A stretch of DNA of 64,000 nucleotides from Clostridium cuniculi (GTDB lineage Bacteria > Bacillota > Clostridia > Clostridiales > Clostridiaceae): assembly GCF_004353185.1 (NCBI RefSeq), contig NZ_SMUS01000004.1, forward strand, positions 62,001-126,000, written 5' to 3'. The position numbers were made by a program, and so were the translations under genes. The stretch's first letter is position 1; the number at the start of each line of letters is the position of its first letter. Of the stretch, positions 48,169 through 61,305 are shown in pieces. A model generated the notes under the pieces. That model saw only the letters and a program-made list of their open reading frames with translations, did no database searches and was not told the origin of the DNA.

Positions 48169-48993
48169 TTACTTAAAATCAAAGTATGCGCTAGGATCAA
48201 CATCATTTCCATTTGCATCTTGTACTTGAACATTTAGTACATCACCGCAAACTTTTGATGTAAATATACCTGAAGTGTTACCAACTGTACCTATTTCAGC
48301 ACCAGTACTAACAACATCTCCAACTGCAACTTTAACCTCTTCGCTTAAGTTAGTGTACTTTGTCTTTAATCCATTTGCATGTGCAATAACTACATAAGTA
48401 CCATCAGTAGTGTTACTTGCTACTTCTTCAACTTTTCCTTCAGCAGCAGCTTTAACTACAGTTCCTACTGAAGCATTAATATCAATACCTCTTCTAGATG
48501 TATCTTCACTTCTAGTTTCATCTACATAAGTTCTAATCATTTTTCCAAACTCTCTTGAAATAGCTACATTACCATCTATAGGGAATGATAAAACTACTTC
48601 TGTATCTGTTCCTGCAGAAACATCTGCCACTTCTTCTTCTGTAACTTGATTTTCAGCAACTTCTTCTTGATCATTAGTTGCTACTTCATCCTCTGCATTT
48701 GCAACCTCTGGTTCAGATAAACTTTCCTCATTACTATTAGCTAATTCATCATTATTTTCTACTCTTTCAGCATTTTGCTTATTAAAGCTAGAATCTGTTT
48801 CTGAAGAATTATTATCCTCCACCTCATTTAAAGATAATTCGTTATTTACCTTATTTTGTTCATTTGCAACAGAATTTTTTCTAATTGTAAACGCTGCTAC
48901 AGTTGCAACAATACATAGGCAAACAAATAATACTAAGTAAAAGCCCTCCTTTCTGAAAAAGTCCTTTACTTTATTTTTTTTATTTTGGTCCAT
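48169..48993 (-). CDS. spoIIQ: SpoIIQ-like LytM-domain engulfment protein, zinc ligands lost
   Basis: Forespore-side partner of SpoIIIAH in the engulfment channel, by family and position (spoIID-spoIIQ-spoIIID-mbl). 274 residues: one N-terminal membrane segment (about 16-36), a very acidic Asn/Glu-rich linker (about 42-130), and a LytM/M23 fold from about 135. The usual HxxGxD motif reads RRGID, the YxHL motif reads YTNL, and the HLH motif reads VLN, so the zinc site is gone and endopeptidase activity is not expected. A forespore (SigF/SigG) promoter is presumed but not identified. Confidence 0.85.
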   Translation of the reverse strand: MDQNKKNKVKDFFRKEGFYLVLFVCLCIVATVAAFTIRKNSVANEQNKVNNELSLNEVEDNNSSETDSSFNKQNAERVENNDELANSNEESLSEPEVANAEDEVATNDQEEVAENQVTEEEVADVSAGTDTEVVLSFPIDGNVAISREFGKMIRTYVDETRSEDTSRRGIDINASVGTVVKAAAEGKVEEVASNTTDGTYVVIAHANGLKTKYTNLSEEVKVAVGDVVSTGAEIGTVGNTSGIFTSKVCGDVLNVQVQDANGNDVDPSAYFDFK

Positions 48994-49080
48994 TTCAACA
49001 CCTCCTGTCTTGTATTCTTGCCCGTAAAAGTAAATTAATTCACTTTAAATTCAACTTTTATACGTCAAATTTATACAAAA

Positions 49081-49124
49081 AAAAACAAAAAGAGATTCGT
49101 TTAAACAAATCCCTCTTTGTTTTT
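49081..49124 (-). terminator. Intrinsic terminator after spoIID
   Basis: A long stem, AAACAAAGAGGGATTTGTTT against AAACGAATCTCTTTTTGTTT with few mismatches, is followed by T runs on the minus strand. Confidence 0.85.
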
Positions 49125-49143
49125 AAGTTGTTATATTAATATA

Positions 49144-50199
49144 TTAATTAAATTTCAAATATCCTATATCAACCCCAGTATAATAATGCTTCAAAATCTC
49201 ATCATATTTACTACCCTCTTTAGCCATCACATTAGCTCCCCACTGACTCATTCCAACTCCATGTCCATATCCCTTACAATCAAATATAATTGTATTGTCA
49301 TTTATTGAATATGTAAAATTAGTTGAATTTAATCCTGCTATTAACCTGAAATCACTTCCATTTATTTTATCATTTCCTATTGCCACTGTAATAACTCCAC
49401 CAGCCTCACTTCTCTCAATTATTTGTAGTTTAGAACTTATATTAGTTGTATTTAATCCTGAAGTAGGATACTTAGACTTTATAGCTAAAACTAAATCACT
49501 TATTGCAATTTCTTTTTTCGTAGTATACTTAGGGGCCATCTCTTCACCTGAGCTTTCAACAGATACCAGGTATGGTATATCTCCAAATGATGAATCTATT
49601 GCTGATTCAGTTTTTCCAGAGCTTGTAGAAAAAAATAATGGATATAGTACTAATTCGCCTTTATATGTTAAAACCATTCCCTTAGTGTCATCCACTGCTT
49701 CTTTTATTTTATTCCAATATTTCTCACCATTCTCCTCTCCCCATTTACTAATTAATTCTTCCTTAGAAGAATACACCTGACAATGTGTAGAATCACATAT
49801 ATCACTTCCATCACTAATTAGGCAATTATTCATTTTTTTACTTACTAAATAAGTTCTGCTTGCTATAGCTTGTGCCTTCAAAGCCTCCTCCTCAAAGGTT
49901 ACTTGCATCTCATTAGCAACTACTCCACATATATATTCCTCTATATCAACTTCTTCTATTTTATCTTGCAATGTTCTATAAACTTTTACCTTTTCATCTC
50001 CATCTATATATACCTCGCTACTTACTTGTGCTGAAGTCTCTTCAGATATCTCTTCCTCTTCTATATTTTCATTAGGACCCTTATTATTTTCAGTTCCTAT
50101 AGAAAGTATTGGGATAAGTATCATAAATAAGATTATTAATATAGCTGTAAATAATAGTGGCTTTATTTTTGCTATACCGTTATAATTTATTTTTTTCAT
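49144..50199 (-). CDS. spoIID: Stage II sporulation protein D (SpoIID lytic transglycosylase)
   Basis: Cleaves septal peptidoglycan glycan strands during engulfment with SpoIIP/SpoIIM. 351 residues: membrane anchor (about 13-33), an acidic linker, and the SpoIID domain with the catalytic Glu in VVANEMQVTFEEEALKAQAIASRTY-type segment, the Cys/His zinc stretch CDSTHCQVY, FFSTSSGKT and GYGHGVGMSQWGA near the C-terminus. AGGAGG lies six bases before the ATG at 50199. Confidence 0.95.
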   Translation of the reverse strand: MKKINYNGIAKIKPLLFTAILIILFMILIPILSIGTENNKGPNENIEEEEISEETSAQVSSEVYIDGDEKVKVYRTLQDKIEEVDIEEYICGVVANEMQVTFEEEALKAQAIASRTYLVSKKMNNCLISDGSDICDSTHCQVYSSKEELISKWGEENGEKYWNKIKEAVDDTKGMVLTYKGELVLYPLFFSTSSGKTESAIDSSFGDIPYLVSVESSGEEMAPKYTTKKEIAISDLVLAIKSKYPTSGLNTTNISSKLQIIERSEAGGVITVAIGNDKINGSDFRLIAGLNSTNFTYSINDNTIIFDCKGYGHGVGMSQWGANVMAKEGSKYDEILKHYYTGVDIGYLKFN

Positions 50200-50300
50200 G
50201 GTTCCTCCTATCACTATGTTTACATCTATATATATGTTTTAATCTGTAAAACAATACCTCCTATTAAAAGTCATGATTTTTATATAATTTAAATATTTAT

Positions 50301-50336
50301 AAATAAAAAAATTAGGAGCCATCAAGTGGCTCCTAA
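50301..50336 (-). terminator. Intrinsic terminator after murA
   Basis: The stem TTAGGAGCCA/TGGCTCCTAA with a five-base loop is followed by TTTTTTTATTTAT on the minus strand. Confidence 0.88.
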
Positions 50337-50339
50337 GTA

Positions 50340-51602
50340 TTATCTATAGGTTCTATATATTTCTGCTCCAAGTTTTCTAAACTTATCTTCTATATTAGTA
50401 TATCCTCTATCTATATGGTATATTTCCCCTATCTCTGTTTGCCCATTTGCAACCAATCCAGCTAAAATCATTGCTGCCCCAGCTCTTAAATCAGTAGCCT
50501 TAACTTGACATCCAGTAAGATTATTTACTCCCTCAACAATAGCAACTCTTCCATCAATCTTAATGTTCGCTCCCATTCTACCAAGTTCTCCAACATGCAT
50601 AAACCTATTTTCAAATACAGTTTCAGTTATTACACTAGCACCTTTAGTAATTGACAATAATGCCATCATTTGTGCTTGCATATCAGTTGGAAATCCAGGA
50701 TAAGGCATTGTTTTTATATCTACAGGTCTTTTTTCCCCTGTTCCATCTACTATCATCTTTTCTCCATCCATCTTACAGTAAACACCACATTCTTTTAATT
50801 TCTCAATTGTTGGCATTAAATGTTCTTCATTAACCCCATTTATAGTTATTTTACTATTTGTTATTCCTGCTGCAACCATAAATGTACCTGCTTCAATCCT
50901 ATCAAAAATAGGTGTAAATGGTTCAGGTTGTTTTAATTCTGATACACCATGTATAGTTATTCTTCCATATCCAGCCCCTTCTATTTTTGCACCCATGCTA
51001 TTTAAAAATCTTGCTAAATCCCATATTTCTGGTTCCTCAGCTGCATTTTCTATAATTGTAACTCCAGGTGCAAACACAGAAGTCATCATAATATTTTCAG
51101 TAGCTCCTACAGATGGGAAATCTAAATATATTCTATTTCCATGTAGATTTTTAATTTTAGCTTCAACATATCCATATCCTATTTCAGAATCTATTCCTAA
51201 CGCCTTAAATCCCTTCAAATGAAGATCTACAGGCCTACTTCCTATATTACATCCTCCTGGCATAGATATTTTACATCTTCCAAATCTAGCTAGCATTGGT
51301 CCCATTACTAAAAATGATGCCCTCATCTTACGTATTAACTCATTATTTCCTTCTATCTCTTTTAAATTTGAAGTATTTATTTTCAAATCTCCTGTTATAG
51401 GCGAAAATTTTACTTCACAGTTCAATTCTCTTAATAAATTTATTAAAACTGTTACATCTTCTAACATAGGTACTTTTCTTAAAATTATCTCTGTTGGATT
51501 TAAAATAGTTGCAACTATTATAGGTAATACTGCATTCTTTGCAACACTTATATCAACTTCTCCTTGAAGTTTCCTTCCACCTCTAACTATAATCTTTTCC
51601 AT
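50340..51602 (-). CDS. murA: UDP-N-acetylglucosamine 1-carboxyvinyltransferase
   Basis: First committed step of peptidoglycan synthesis (PEP transfer to UDP-GlcNAc), the fosfomycin target. 420 residues. The catalytic Cys is present in MPGGCNIGSRPVDLH (about 112-126), and KNAVLPI, FPTDMQAQ and DLRAGAAM are the family landmarks. The start at 51602 has GGAGG upstream; four extra codons to 51614 are unlikely. Many clostridia carry two murA genes; the ywmB-murA-spoIID context matches Bacillus murAA. Confidence 0.96.
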   Translation of the reverse strand: MEKIIVRGGRKLQGEVDISVAKNAVLPIIVATILNPTEIILRKVPMLEDVTVLINLLRELNCEVKFSPITGDLKINTSNLKEIEGNNELIRKMRASFLVMGPMLARFGRCKISMPGGCNIGSRPVDLHLKGFKALGIDSEIGYGYVEAKIKNLHGNRIYLDFPSVGATENIMMTSVFAPGVTIIENAAEEPEIWDLARFLNSMGAKIEGAGYGRITIHGVSELKQPEPFTPIFDRIEAGTFMVAAGITNSKITINGVNEEHLMPTIEKLKECGVYCKMDGEKMIVDGTGEKRPVDIKTMPYPGFPTDMQAQMMALLSITKGASVITETVFENRFMHVGELGRMGANIKIDGRVAIVEGVNNLTGCQVKATDLRAGAAMILAGLVANGQTEIGEIYHIDRGYTNIEDKFRKLGAEIYRTYR

Positions 51603-51622
51603 ATTATCCTCCATATTTATTG

Positions 51623-52264
51623 TTAGTATGTTACGAAAATTATCGGCGTTCCTATAATTAAATATGAACCTGTATCGTAAGTAATTTGTCCAATGTTTAA
51701 ATTTGTTCCATCTATCATTGTTGCTTTTGCTATACTACCATTGTTTATATCTAAATTCTCACTGACTCTTATTTTTAATTTACTTTCTATATCTTCAAAT
51801 ATATTTTTATCTTCAGTTTTTATCTTTCCCTTTATAAATGAAAAATACCTCTCATTTATGAAATTACTATTTCTTATTTCTTTAACTAATAGCTTTAAAT
51901 AACTTTCAGCTAAAGTCCTATCAGTGTTAATAACTATAACTTCAACTTTGGTCAATTCATCGTATTTATAAATATTAACACTATAATTAATATTTTCACT
52001 TTCTGCAGATATCCAATTTTCACCCTTTGTTACTATTAAATCATTTTTAGATTCGAAAATTTTATAGATTCTTTTAAGTTCTTCATTAATATCATCTTTT
52101 ATTGTATACTCTAATTTCATTCCATTTTGTATAAACTCATATTCATTTAATACATATCTCTCGACTTCATTAAATAAATCTTTCTTTGCTTCACACTCAT
52201 ATTCTTTTCCATTAATAATTAATAGAGAAAAGATTAAAAGAAATACAAAAAATATCTTTTTCAT
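51623..52264 (-). CDS. YwmB-family exported protein
   Basis: 213 residues with a signal or anchor segment (about 2-19) and a mixed alpha/beta region with duplicated TATA-binding-like topology characteristic of the YwmB family (for example GENWISAESENINYSVNIYKYDELTKVEVIV and IGQITYDTGSYLIIGTPIIF). The function of YwmB is unknown. It sits between the atp operon and murA as in Bacillus. GGGGATTACAAT precedes the ATG. The family call rests partly on position. Confidence 0.72.
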   Translation of the reverse strand: MKKIFFVFLLIFSLLIINGKEYECEAKKDLFNEVERYVLNEYEFIQNGMKLEYTIKDDINEELKRIYKIFESKNDLIVTKGENWISAESENINYSVNIYKYDELTKVEVIVINTDRTLAESYLKLLVKEIRNSNFINERYFSFIKGKIKTEDKNIFEDIESKLKIRVSENLDINNGSIAKATMIDGTNLNIGQITYDTGSYLIIGTPIIFVTY

Positions 52265-52552
52265 ATTGTAATCCCCTGCCCTTCCTCTAAAATTATTGTC
52301 CAAACTATATTTTTTTATACAATAAAACTATGAAATTTAGCAATGTGTTCCCTTATAAGTGAAATTCTAAATCTTTAATTTAGTTAACTGAAATTACACC
52401 TACGATTTTTAATGAGTAGTGTATTTCTTTATAATATATATATATTATAATCCCCCTAGAATAGTTCGCTTTCATCTTAAAATTTTATAAATCTCTACTA
52501 TATTCGTCTATATACAACATTGTGTTTAAAATTTTCTCCTTTTATATATAAT

Positions 52553-52594
52553 ATTCAAAAAAAATAAAGAAGCCACTCATTAGCGACTTCTTTA
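52553..52594 (-). terminator. Intrinsic terminator of the atp operon
   Basis: The stem AAAGAAGTCGCT/AGTGGCTTCTTT (with a G-T pair) and a four-base loop are followed by TATTTTTTTT on the minus strand. It overlaps the atpC stop. The remaining 52304-52552 gap is AT-rich with no gene. Confidence 0.85.
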
Positions 52595-52993
52595 TTTCAG
52601 TTCTAATCTAGCTTTAGCTCTTGCTTCTGCTCTCTTAGCTCTTTCAATATCAATATTATTATTTTCTTTATTATTTAATCTCTCTTGAGCTCTCTTAAGA
52701 GACTGCTCAGCACGATCTCTATCAATCTCTTCTGGGAAATTAAAAGAATCACAACAAAAATTAATTATATTCTCTTTAATATAAACAATTCCTGATGATG
52801 TAAATAATTTTTTCTTATTTCCATCTATAGTAGTATACGTAGTTGTAGTTGGTATAGTTGCTATTATAGTTGGTGCATAATTTGCTAAAATTTCTATTTT
52901 ACCATCACCTTCAGTTGTTGCTAAACTAACTACTTCCTCAGTTAGTACTTCACGCCCAGGAGCTACAATATTAAGCTTTATTAATTTTCCCAT
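52592..52993 (-). CDS. atpC: ATP synthase epsilon subunit
   Basis: Central-stalk subunit that inhibits and couples the F1 motor. 133 residues: an N-terminal beta-sandwich (MGKLIKLNIVAPGREVLTEEV, GDGKIEILANYAPTI) and a C-terminal two-helix hairpin (RDRAEQSLKRAQERL, ARAKARLELK). It is the last gene of the operon. Confidence 0.95.
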   Translation of the reverse strand: MGKLIKLNIVAPGREVLTEEVVSLATTEGDGKIEILANYAPTIIATIPTTTTYTTIDGNKKKLFTSSGIVYIKENIINFCCDSFNFPEEIDRDRAEQSLKRAQERLNNKENNNIDIERAKRAEARAKARLELK

Positions 52994-53005
52994 AAATTAT
53001 ATCTC

Positions 53006-54415
<1,410 letters not shown>

Positions 54416-55261
54416 CTACTTTTGAGCTTCGGCTCCCCCAACAATTTCTGAAATTTCTTGTGTTATAATACCTTGTCTAATTCTATTGAATTTAAGATTA
54501 AGAGTTTGTAGTATGTCATCTGCATTTTCAGTAGCTCCATCCATTGCCGTCATTCTGGCACTGTGCTCACTTGCTTTTGCACTAAGCATACAAGTTTTAA
54601 GCTGACTTTTTAAATACATATCCATTGCATTTTTAAATACAGCTTCTTCATTTGGCTCAATTATATATTGTCCTGCATGACTAGCTTTCTTCTCTACTGG
54701 TAATATTTTAACACTCTTTACCTCTTGCTTAACTGGGGAAATGAACTCTGTATATACTATATTTACTTCAGAAACCTCTTTCTTTTCATATAAATATATC
54801 GCATCATTATATATTTTATTAACATCTTTGGTAGCAGGCATATCTGGTAAATCTACATATTCAGTATATGTACTTATTCCATATCTAGAGACATATGAAA
54901 TTCCTTTACTACCTACAACTATAACTTTTGCTCCGCCACTCTTTTTAACTAAATTGTTTAAATACATAACCACATTATTATTGTAACCTGCACATAATCC
55001 AGTGTCTGAAGTTAATACAATATAGAGTTTATCTCCTTCAAAGCTATTATAATAAATTGAATCAAAATCTTCTGGCATACTAGAGACAACCTCATTAATA
55101 ACTTCTTTACACAAATTATTATATTGCTCGTTAGCTACAAGTTCTTTTCTTGCTTTTCTGAGTTTAGAAGTGGCGACAAGTCCCATAGCTTTAGTTATTT
55201 TTCTAGTACTTTCAACTGACTTTATTCTTCTTTTTATTTCTATAAGTCCCGCTGCGCCCAC
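54416..55261 (-). CDS. atpG: ATP synthase gamma subunit
   Basis: Rotor shaft of F1. 281 residues with terminal coiled-coil helices (IKRRIKSVESTRKITKAMGLVATSKLRKAR at the N-terminus split by family-typical residues, and RQGIITQEISEIVGGAEA at the C-terminus) and the TSDTGLCAGYN motif. Confidence 0.97.
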   Translation of the reverse strand: MGAAGLIEIKRRIKSVESTRKITKAMGLVATSKLRKARKELVANEQYNNLCKEVINEVVSSMPEDFDSIYYNSFEGDKLYIVLTSDTGLCAGYNNNVVMYLNNLVKKSGGAKVIVVGSKGISYVSRYGISTYTEYVDLPDMPATKDVNKIYNDAIYLYEKKEVSEVNIVYTEFISPVKQEVKSVKILPVEKKASHAGQYIIEPNEEAVFKNAMDMYLKSQLKTCMLSAKASEHSARMTAMDGATENADDILQTLNLKFNRIRQGIITQEISEIVGGAEAQK

Positions 55262-55297
55262 TGTTTTACCTCCTAAAGAATTGCATAGCTATTTAAG

Positions 55298-57362
<2,065 letters not shown>

Positions 57363-57364
57363 AT

Positions 57365-57844
57365 TTAATTACCCACCTCAGAAATAAACTCATCAATTAA
57401 TTGTCTATTTTTTTCTTCATCAATATTTTTTTCTATTACTTTTCTAGAAAGATCTAAAGCTAAATCTATAGCTTCTTTCTTTAATGCATATTCTGCTTTT
57501 TCTTTTTCTCTTTGTATTTCTACTTTTGCTCTTTCTATAATTAAATTTGCTTCTGATTTTGCCTCTTCAACAATTTCATCATATACTTTTTCAGCTTTTT
57601 TCTTATGTCTTTCTGTAATAGCTTTACCTTCTTCTCTAGCTCTTTGTAGCTCTCTTTCATTATTAATAGCTAAAGTTCTTGCTTTTTCAAGCTCTTCATC
57701 TGCGCTATCTAACTTGTTAGCTATTTCATTTTCTCTAGCTTCAACTATTAATTTAACTTTTTCAAAGAAGAAATATTTTAATCCAAAGAATAGAATTAAA
57801 AAATTCACTACTGTGGCTAATATAATACCTGGATTAAATTCCAT
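57365..57844 (-). CDS. atpF: ATP synthase b subunit
   Basis: Peripheral stalk. 159 residues: one N-terminal membrane helix (about 7-27) and a long charged coiled coil with many Glu/Lys/Arg/Ala (about 32-140). Confidence 0.95.
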   Translation of the reverse strand: MEFNPGIILATVVNFLILFFGLKYFFFEKVKLIVEARENEIANKLDSADEELEKARTLAINNERELQRAREEGKAITERHKKKAEKVYDEIVEEAKSEANLIIERAKVEIQREKEKAEYALKKEAIDLALDLSRKVIEKNIDEEKNRQLIDEFISEVGN

Positions 57845-57879
57845 TACTTATTCTACCCCCTTCTGGAGTCATTAAAATA

Positions 57880-58113
57880 TTATGCTACTCCAACAAATAT
57901 TAATAAGATTGATACTAGTAATCCGTAAATAGCAGTTGCTTCAGCAAACGCAGAACCTATAACTAATGTTGTAGTAATTTTTCCTGTTGCTTCTGGATTT
58001 CTTGCAACACCTTCAACAGCTTTTCCTGTAGCATTTCCTATACCAATACCTGCTCCTAAACCTACTAATACTGCAATTCCTGCTCCTAATGCTCTCATTC
58101 CTATTTCATTCAT
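57880..58113 (-). CDS. atpE: ATP synthase c subunit
   Basis: Rotor ring subunit. 77 residues, two membrane helices joined by the polar loop [10 protein letters not shown]. The ion-binding carboxylate is E58 in [11 protein letters not shown]. Compared with sodium-type c subunits (Gln in helix 1, Val and Ser around the Glu), this protein has I25 where Gln would be and A59 where Ser would be, so it looks proton-coupled. That is inference from ligand residues. Confidence 0.96.
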   Translation of the reverse strand: MNEIGMRALGAGIAVLVGLGAGIGIGNATGKAVEGVARNPEATGKITTTLVIGSAFAEATAIYGLLVSILLIFVGVA

Positions 58114-58129
58114 TTTAAATTTCCTCCTC

Positions 58130-58813
58130 TTAACTATGTTCAGACACTATTTTAATATTTATCATTGTTAACATTACAAAAATTACCGCTTGAATACCAC
58201 CATCAAATATATCGAAATATAAATGCAATGGAATAGGTATAACAAGTTGTGCAAACCATGCTACTTTCTCTAAGCTTTCATAAACAAGTTCAATTATGAA
58301 AGTAGCCGCTAACATATTACCAAAAAGTCTTAATGACAATGATATTGGTAACATTACTCTTTCTAATATTGTAATAGGTAATATAAAGGATACTGGCTCT
58401 AAATAACCTTTAAAGTAACCTCCAACACCATTCTTTTTAATAGCATATCCTTGCACCACTATGAATGACATTAAAGCTAATGTCAATGTAACACTAAAGT
58501 TCTTTGTTGGTGGGGATATTCCTACTAATCCAGTTAAATTCATTACTAGAACAAATATTCCTAATGCTCCTACAAAAGGAACTATACTTATAAAGCTTTC
58601 TCCAATATTACTTACTACAGCATTATTTAGCATGTTATAAATCCATTCAACAATAGTTTGCTTCTTATTAGGTCTTATCTGCATATTTCGTGTAGACCAC
58701 CATGCCAATGCTAAAATTAGTAATACAATCACTAATTCAACTATAGCCTCTGGTTTTATATCAATTGCTATTTTACCTAAGTAAAAAGAAAATATAGCTT
58801 CTGATGGTTCCAT
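58130..58813 (-). CDS. atpB: ATP synthase a subunit
   Basis: Membrane stator half-channel. 227 residues with about five to six helices. The essential Arg is in [14 protein letters not shown] (about 168-181), and the C-terminal helix contains [20 protein letters not shown]. It directly abuts atpI upstream. Confidence 0.95.
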   Translation of the reverse strand: MEPSEAIFSFYLGKIAIDIKPEAIVELVIVLLILALAWWSTRNMQIRPNKKQTIVEWIYNMLNNAVVSNIGESFISIVPFVGALGIFVLVMNLTGLVGISPPTKNFSVTLTLALMSFIVVQGYAIKKNGVGGYFKGYLEPVSFILPITILERVMLPISLSLRLFGNMLAATFIIELVYESLEKVAWFAQLVIPIPLHLYFDIFDGGIQAVIFVMLTMINIKIVSEHS

Positions 58814-59191
58814 CTATTCACTTCCCTTCTGCACTTTTATAGTAGTTATTACTAGTATTATATAATGTATAAAAAATCCTATTAGAAAAGCTAGTAAATA
58901 GCTCATCTTATTAGAAAAAACTACCGCTATAGCAACTATACTTACTATTCTTATTAAATAACTTAGGGGAAATAAAATTGCCTTATTTTTTTTAGGTTTA
59001 TTTAAAAACTTATTAGTAATAACTGCTGAAACAATAAAGTTTATCATTGAAACAATTGTTCCAACTAATAATATAGATCCACTTTTATATTGTCCAAATA
59101 ATACTAATATTAAAAATAAAACAACTCCACTTATTAAATCATTTTTTGCTACAGATTTGACTATTTTATTTAAGTCTTCAGTCATTTTCAT
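58814..59191 (-). CDS. atpI: AtpI-like small membrane protein of the ATP synthase operon
   Basis: 125 residues, four hydrophobic segments (about 17-33, 38-58, 72-92, 95-115), first gene of the operon. AtpI-type proteins help assemble the c ring in some bacteria. Sequence conservation is low; the call is from position and topology. AGGAGATGAAA precedes the ATG. Confidence 0.75.
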   Translation of the reverse strand: MKMTEDLNKIVKSVAKNDLISGVVLFLILVLFGQYKSGSILLVGTIVSMINFIVSAVITNKFLNKPKKNKAILFPLSYLIRIVSIVAIAVVFSNKMSYLLAFLIGFFIHYIILVITTIKVQKGSE

Positions 59192-59212
59192 CTCCTAGTA
59201 AATAACTTATTT

Positions 59213-59339
59213 GGGATATAGTGATTTTGCCTTATTCCTATATAAAAACTAACTATCTTTCTAGTTTGATATTTATTTAATATGTATAAAAGAGCTCTTA
59301 TATAGGAATACTATTAATTTATTAGTAGCTTGATATCCC
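59213..59339 (-). promoter_or_regulatory. Nested inverted-repeat leader upstream of the atp operon
   Basis: Outer arms GGGATAT (59213-59219) and ATATCCC (59333-59339) enclose a perfect 13-base pair TATTCCTATATAA (59233-59245)/TTATATAGGAATA (59298-59310) and a small hairpin at 59311-59328. This could fold as a three-way junction in the atpI leader. The rest of the gap, 59340-59787, is extremely T-rich with repeats of CTAGTTT and no gene. Confidence 0.5.
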
Positions 59340-59787
59340 GTTAACAGTAGCAATTATATACCTAGTTTGAAATTAATAAAAACCTAGTTTTTAGTTATTT
59401 TTTACAATTTTTCGTTAAAATCGCTCATTATTAGATAATACTTCACTAATGCTCAACTAAAATCTCGTTTTTGCCTATTTTAATTTTTTTTTGCACATAA
59501 TTATTATTTCCTGCATTTGTTTAAATTTTCTTAATATTTTCAGTTTTTTATTTTTTTCTGTTGATAACGTTTCATAATTTTATTGTGTTATTTTTTTTAA
59601 ATAATATTATTATTTTTTAGATTTTTTAGTTTTTTTTTATCATTTTCAAACTTACACTATACTATATTATGTAATTTTTTTATTATTTTTGAATAATTCA
59701 AATATGATTTATTCATTATTTAAGAAAATTTTATTATGATTTATTCAAATAATAATCATTAAATTCATTTATAATATGTTAAATAAT

Positions 59788-59816
59788 AAAAGGAGCCTCC
59801 AAAAAGCTCCTTTTTT
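59788..59816 (-). terminator. Intrinsic terminator after thlA
   Basis: The stem AAAAGGAGC/GCTCCTTTT with a nine-base loop is followed by T-rich sequence on the minus strand. Confidence 0.85.
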
Positions 59817-59834
59817 CATTGACTTTTATTAGAT

Positions 59835-61016
59835 CTAAACTCTCTCAACTACTAATGCAGTTCCCATTCCGCCACCTATACATAAAGTAGCTAATCCTTT
59901 TTTAGCATCTCTCTTCTCCATTTCATGAAGCAATGTAACTAATATTCTAGCACCTGAAGCTCCTACTGGATGTCCAAGTGCAATAGCACCACCATTTACA
60001 TTAACTTTTTCCATATCAAAGTTTAAGTCTTTAGCTACAGCTAAACTTTGAGCTGCAAATGCTTCATTTGCTTCTATTAAATCCATATCTTCAACAGTTA
60101 GTCCAGCTACTTCTAAAGCTTTCTTTGTTGCATGGAATGGCCCATATCCCATAATAGCAGGATCTAATCCTTTACTTCCATAAGAAAGTATTTTAGCCAT
60201 TGGTTTTACTCCTAATTCTTTAGCTTTTTCAGCACTCATAACTACAAATGCAGCAGCCCCATCATTAATTCCTGATGCATTAGCAGCTGTTACAGTTCCA
60301 TCTTTAATGAATGAAGGCCTTAATTTAGCCATCTTTTCAATTGTTGATCCGAATCTTGGGAACTCATCTTGATCAAATACCTTAGGTTCTCCTTTTCTTT
60401 GAGGAATAACTACTGGTACTATTTCATCTACAAACTTACCTTCTTTAATTGCCTTTTCAGCTTTTAATTGAGAATTTAATGCAAACTCATCTTGCATTTC
60501 TCTTGTTAATCCCCATTCTTTCGCTATGTTCTCAGCTGTAACTCCCATATGATAATCATTAAATGCATCCCATAAAGCATCTTTAATCATTGTATCAACC
60601 ATTTTTCCATCGCCCATTCTTTGGCCCCATCTAGCTCCAGGCATAGCATATGGCGCTGCTGACATATTTTCCATACCTCCAGCAATAACTACATCACAAT
60701 CTCCAGCTTTAATCATTTGAGCCGCTAAAGCAACACATCTTAAACCTGATCCACAAACTTTATTTATTGTCATTGCAGGAACTTCTACTGGTAATCCAGC
60801 TTTTACAGCTGCTTGTCTAGCTACATTTTGTCCTTGTCCTGCTTGAATAACATTTCCCATAACTACTTCTTCTACTAATTCTGGCTTAATTCCAGCTCTA
60901 TTTACAGCTTCTTTAATTACTATTGACCCTAATTCTGCTGCAGGAATATCTTTTAATGATCCACCAAATGAACCAATTGCAGTTCTTACTGCACTAACTA
61001 TTACTACTTCTCTCAT
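59835..61016 (-). CDS. thlA: Acetyl-CoA acetyltransferase (thiolase)
   Basis: Condenses two acetyl-CoA to acetoacetyl-CoA, the entry to butyrate/butanol-type fermentation. 393 residues with the full catalytic set: Cys in [10 protein letters not shown] (about 84-93), His in [14 protein letters not shown] (about 341-354) and Cys in [10 protein letters not shown] (about 375-384). It is monocistronic with a strong promoter and a Rex-like palindrome in front; the downstream crt-bcd-etf genes are not in the window. Confidence 0.97.
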   Translation of the reverse strand: MREVVIVSAVRTAIGSFGGSLKDIPAAELGSIVIKEAVNRAGIKPELVEEVVMGNVIQAGQGQNVARQAAVKAGLPVEVPAMTINKVCGSGLRCVALAAQMIKAGDCDVVIAGGMENMSAAPYAMPGARWGQRMGDGKMVDTMIKDALWDAFNDYHMGVTAENIAKEWGLTREMQDEFALNSQLKAEKAIKEGKFVDEIVPVVIPQRKGEPKVFDQDEFPRFGSTIEKMAKLRPSFIKDGTVTAANASGINDGAAAFVVMSAEKAKELGVKPMAKILSYGSKGLDPAIMGYGPFHATKKALEVAGLTVEDMDLIEANEAFAAQSLAVAKDLNFDMEKVNVNGGAIALGHPVGASGARILVTLLHEMEKRDAKKGLATLCIGGGMGTALVVERV

Positions 61017-61050
61017 AAAAACTTCCTCCCATTACTATACCCATAAAATC

Positions 61051-61087
61051 ATAATAGTGTTAATTGTTAAACAATTAACACTATTAT
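61051..61087 (-). promoter_or_regulatory. Perfect palindrome with Rex-like operator at thlA
   Basis: Eighteen-base arms meet at a single central base (61069). Within it, TTGTTAA-ACAA-TTAACAC (61064-61081) matches the Rex consensus TTGTTAAnnnnTTAACAA at all but the last base. It lies at the predicted transcription start, where a repressor would block initiation. Rex senses NADH/NAD, which fits a fermentation gene. Confidence 0.75.
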
Positions 61088-61115
61088 TATACCACTTCCA
61101 TTTTTCCAATATCAA
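61086..61115 (-). promoter_or_regulatory. thlA promoter
   Basis: TTGATA and TATAAT are separated by 18 bases on the minus strand; the -10 box touches the palindromic operator. The gap further upstream to 61305 is AT-rich and shows no other feature. Confidence 0.75.
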
Positions 61116-61305
61116 CTAATTTTAAAAATATTTTACCTTTTATTATATTTTTTATTTTTTTACCTTTTATTGTATTTATTTTTCATATTCTTTCGTTTCT
61201 AATATATCATTATATGTATATGCATGTTAAATAAATTAATACTTAAATAATTAAAATTCTCTTCTATCTTTTTTATGTTGTCATTATTTTATCAAAATCC
61301 TAATA

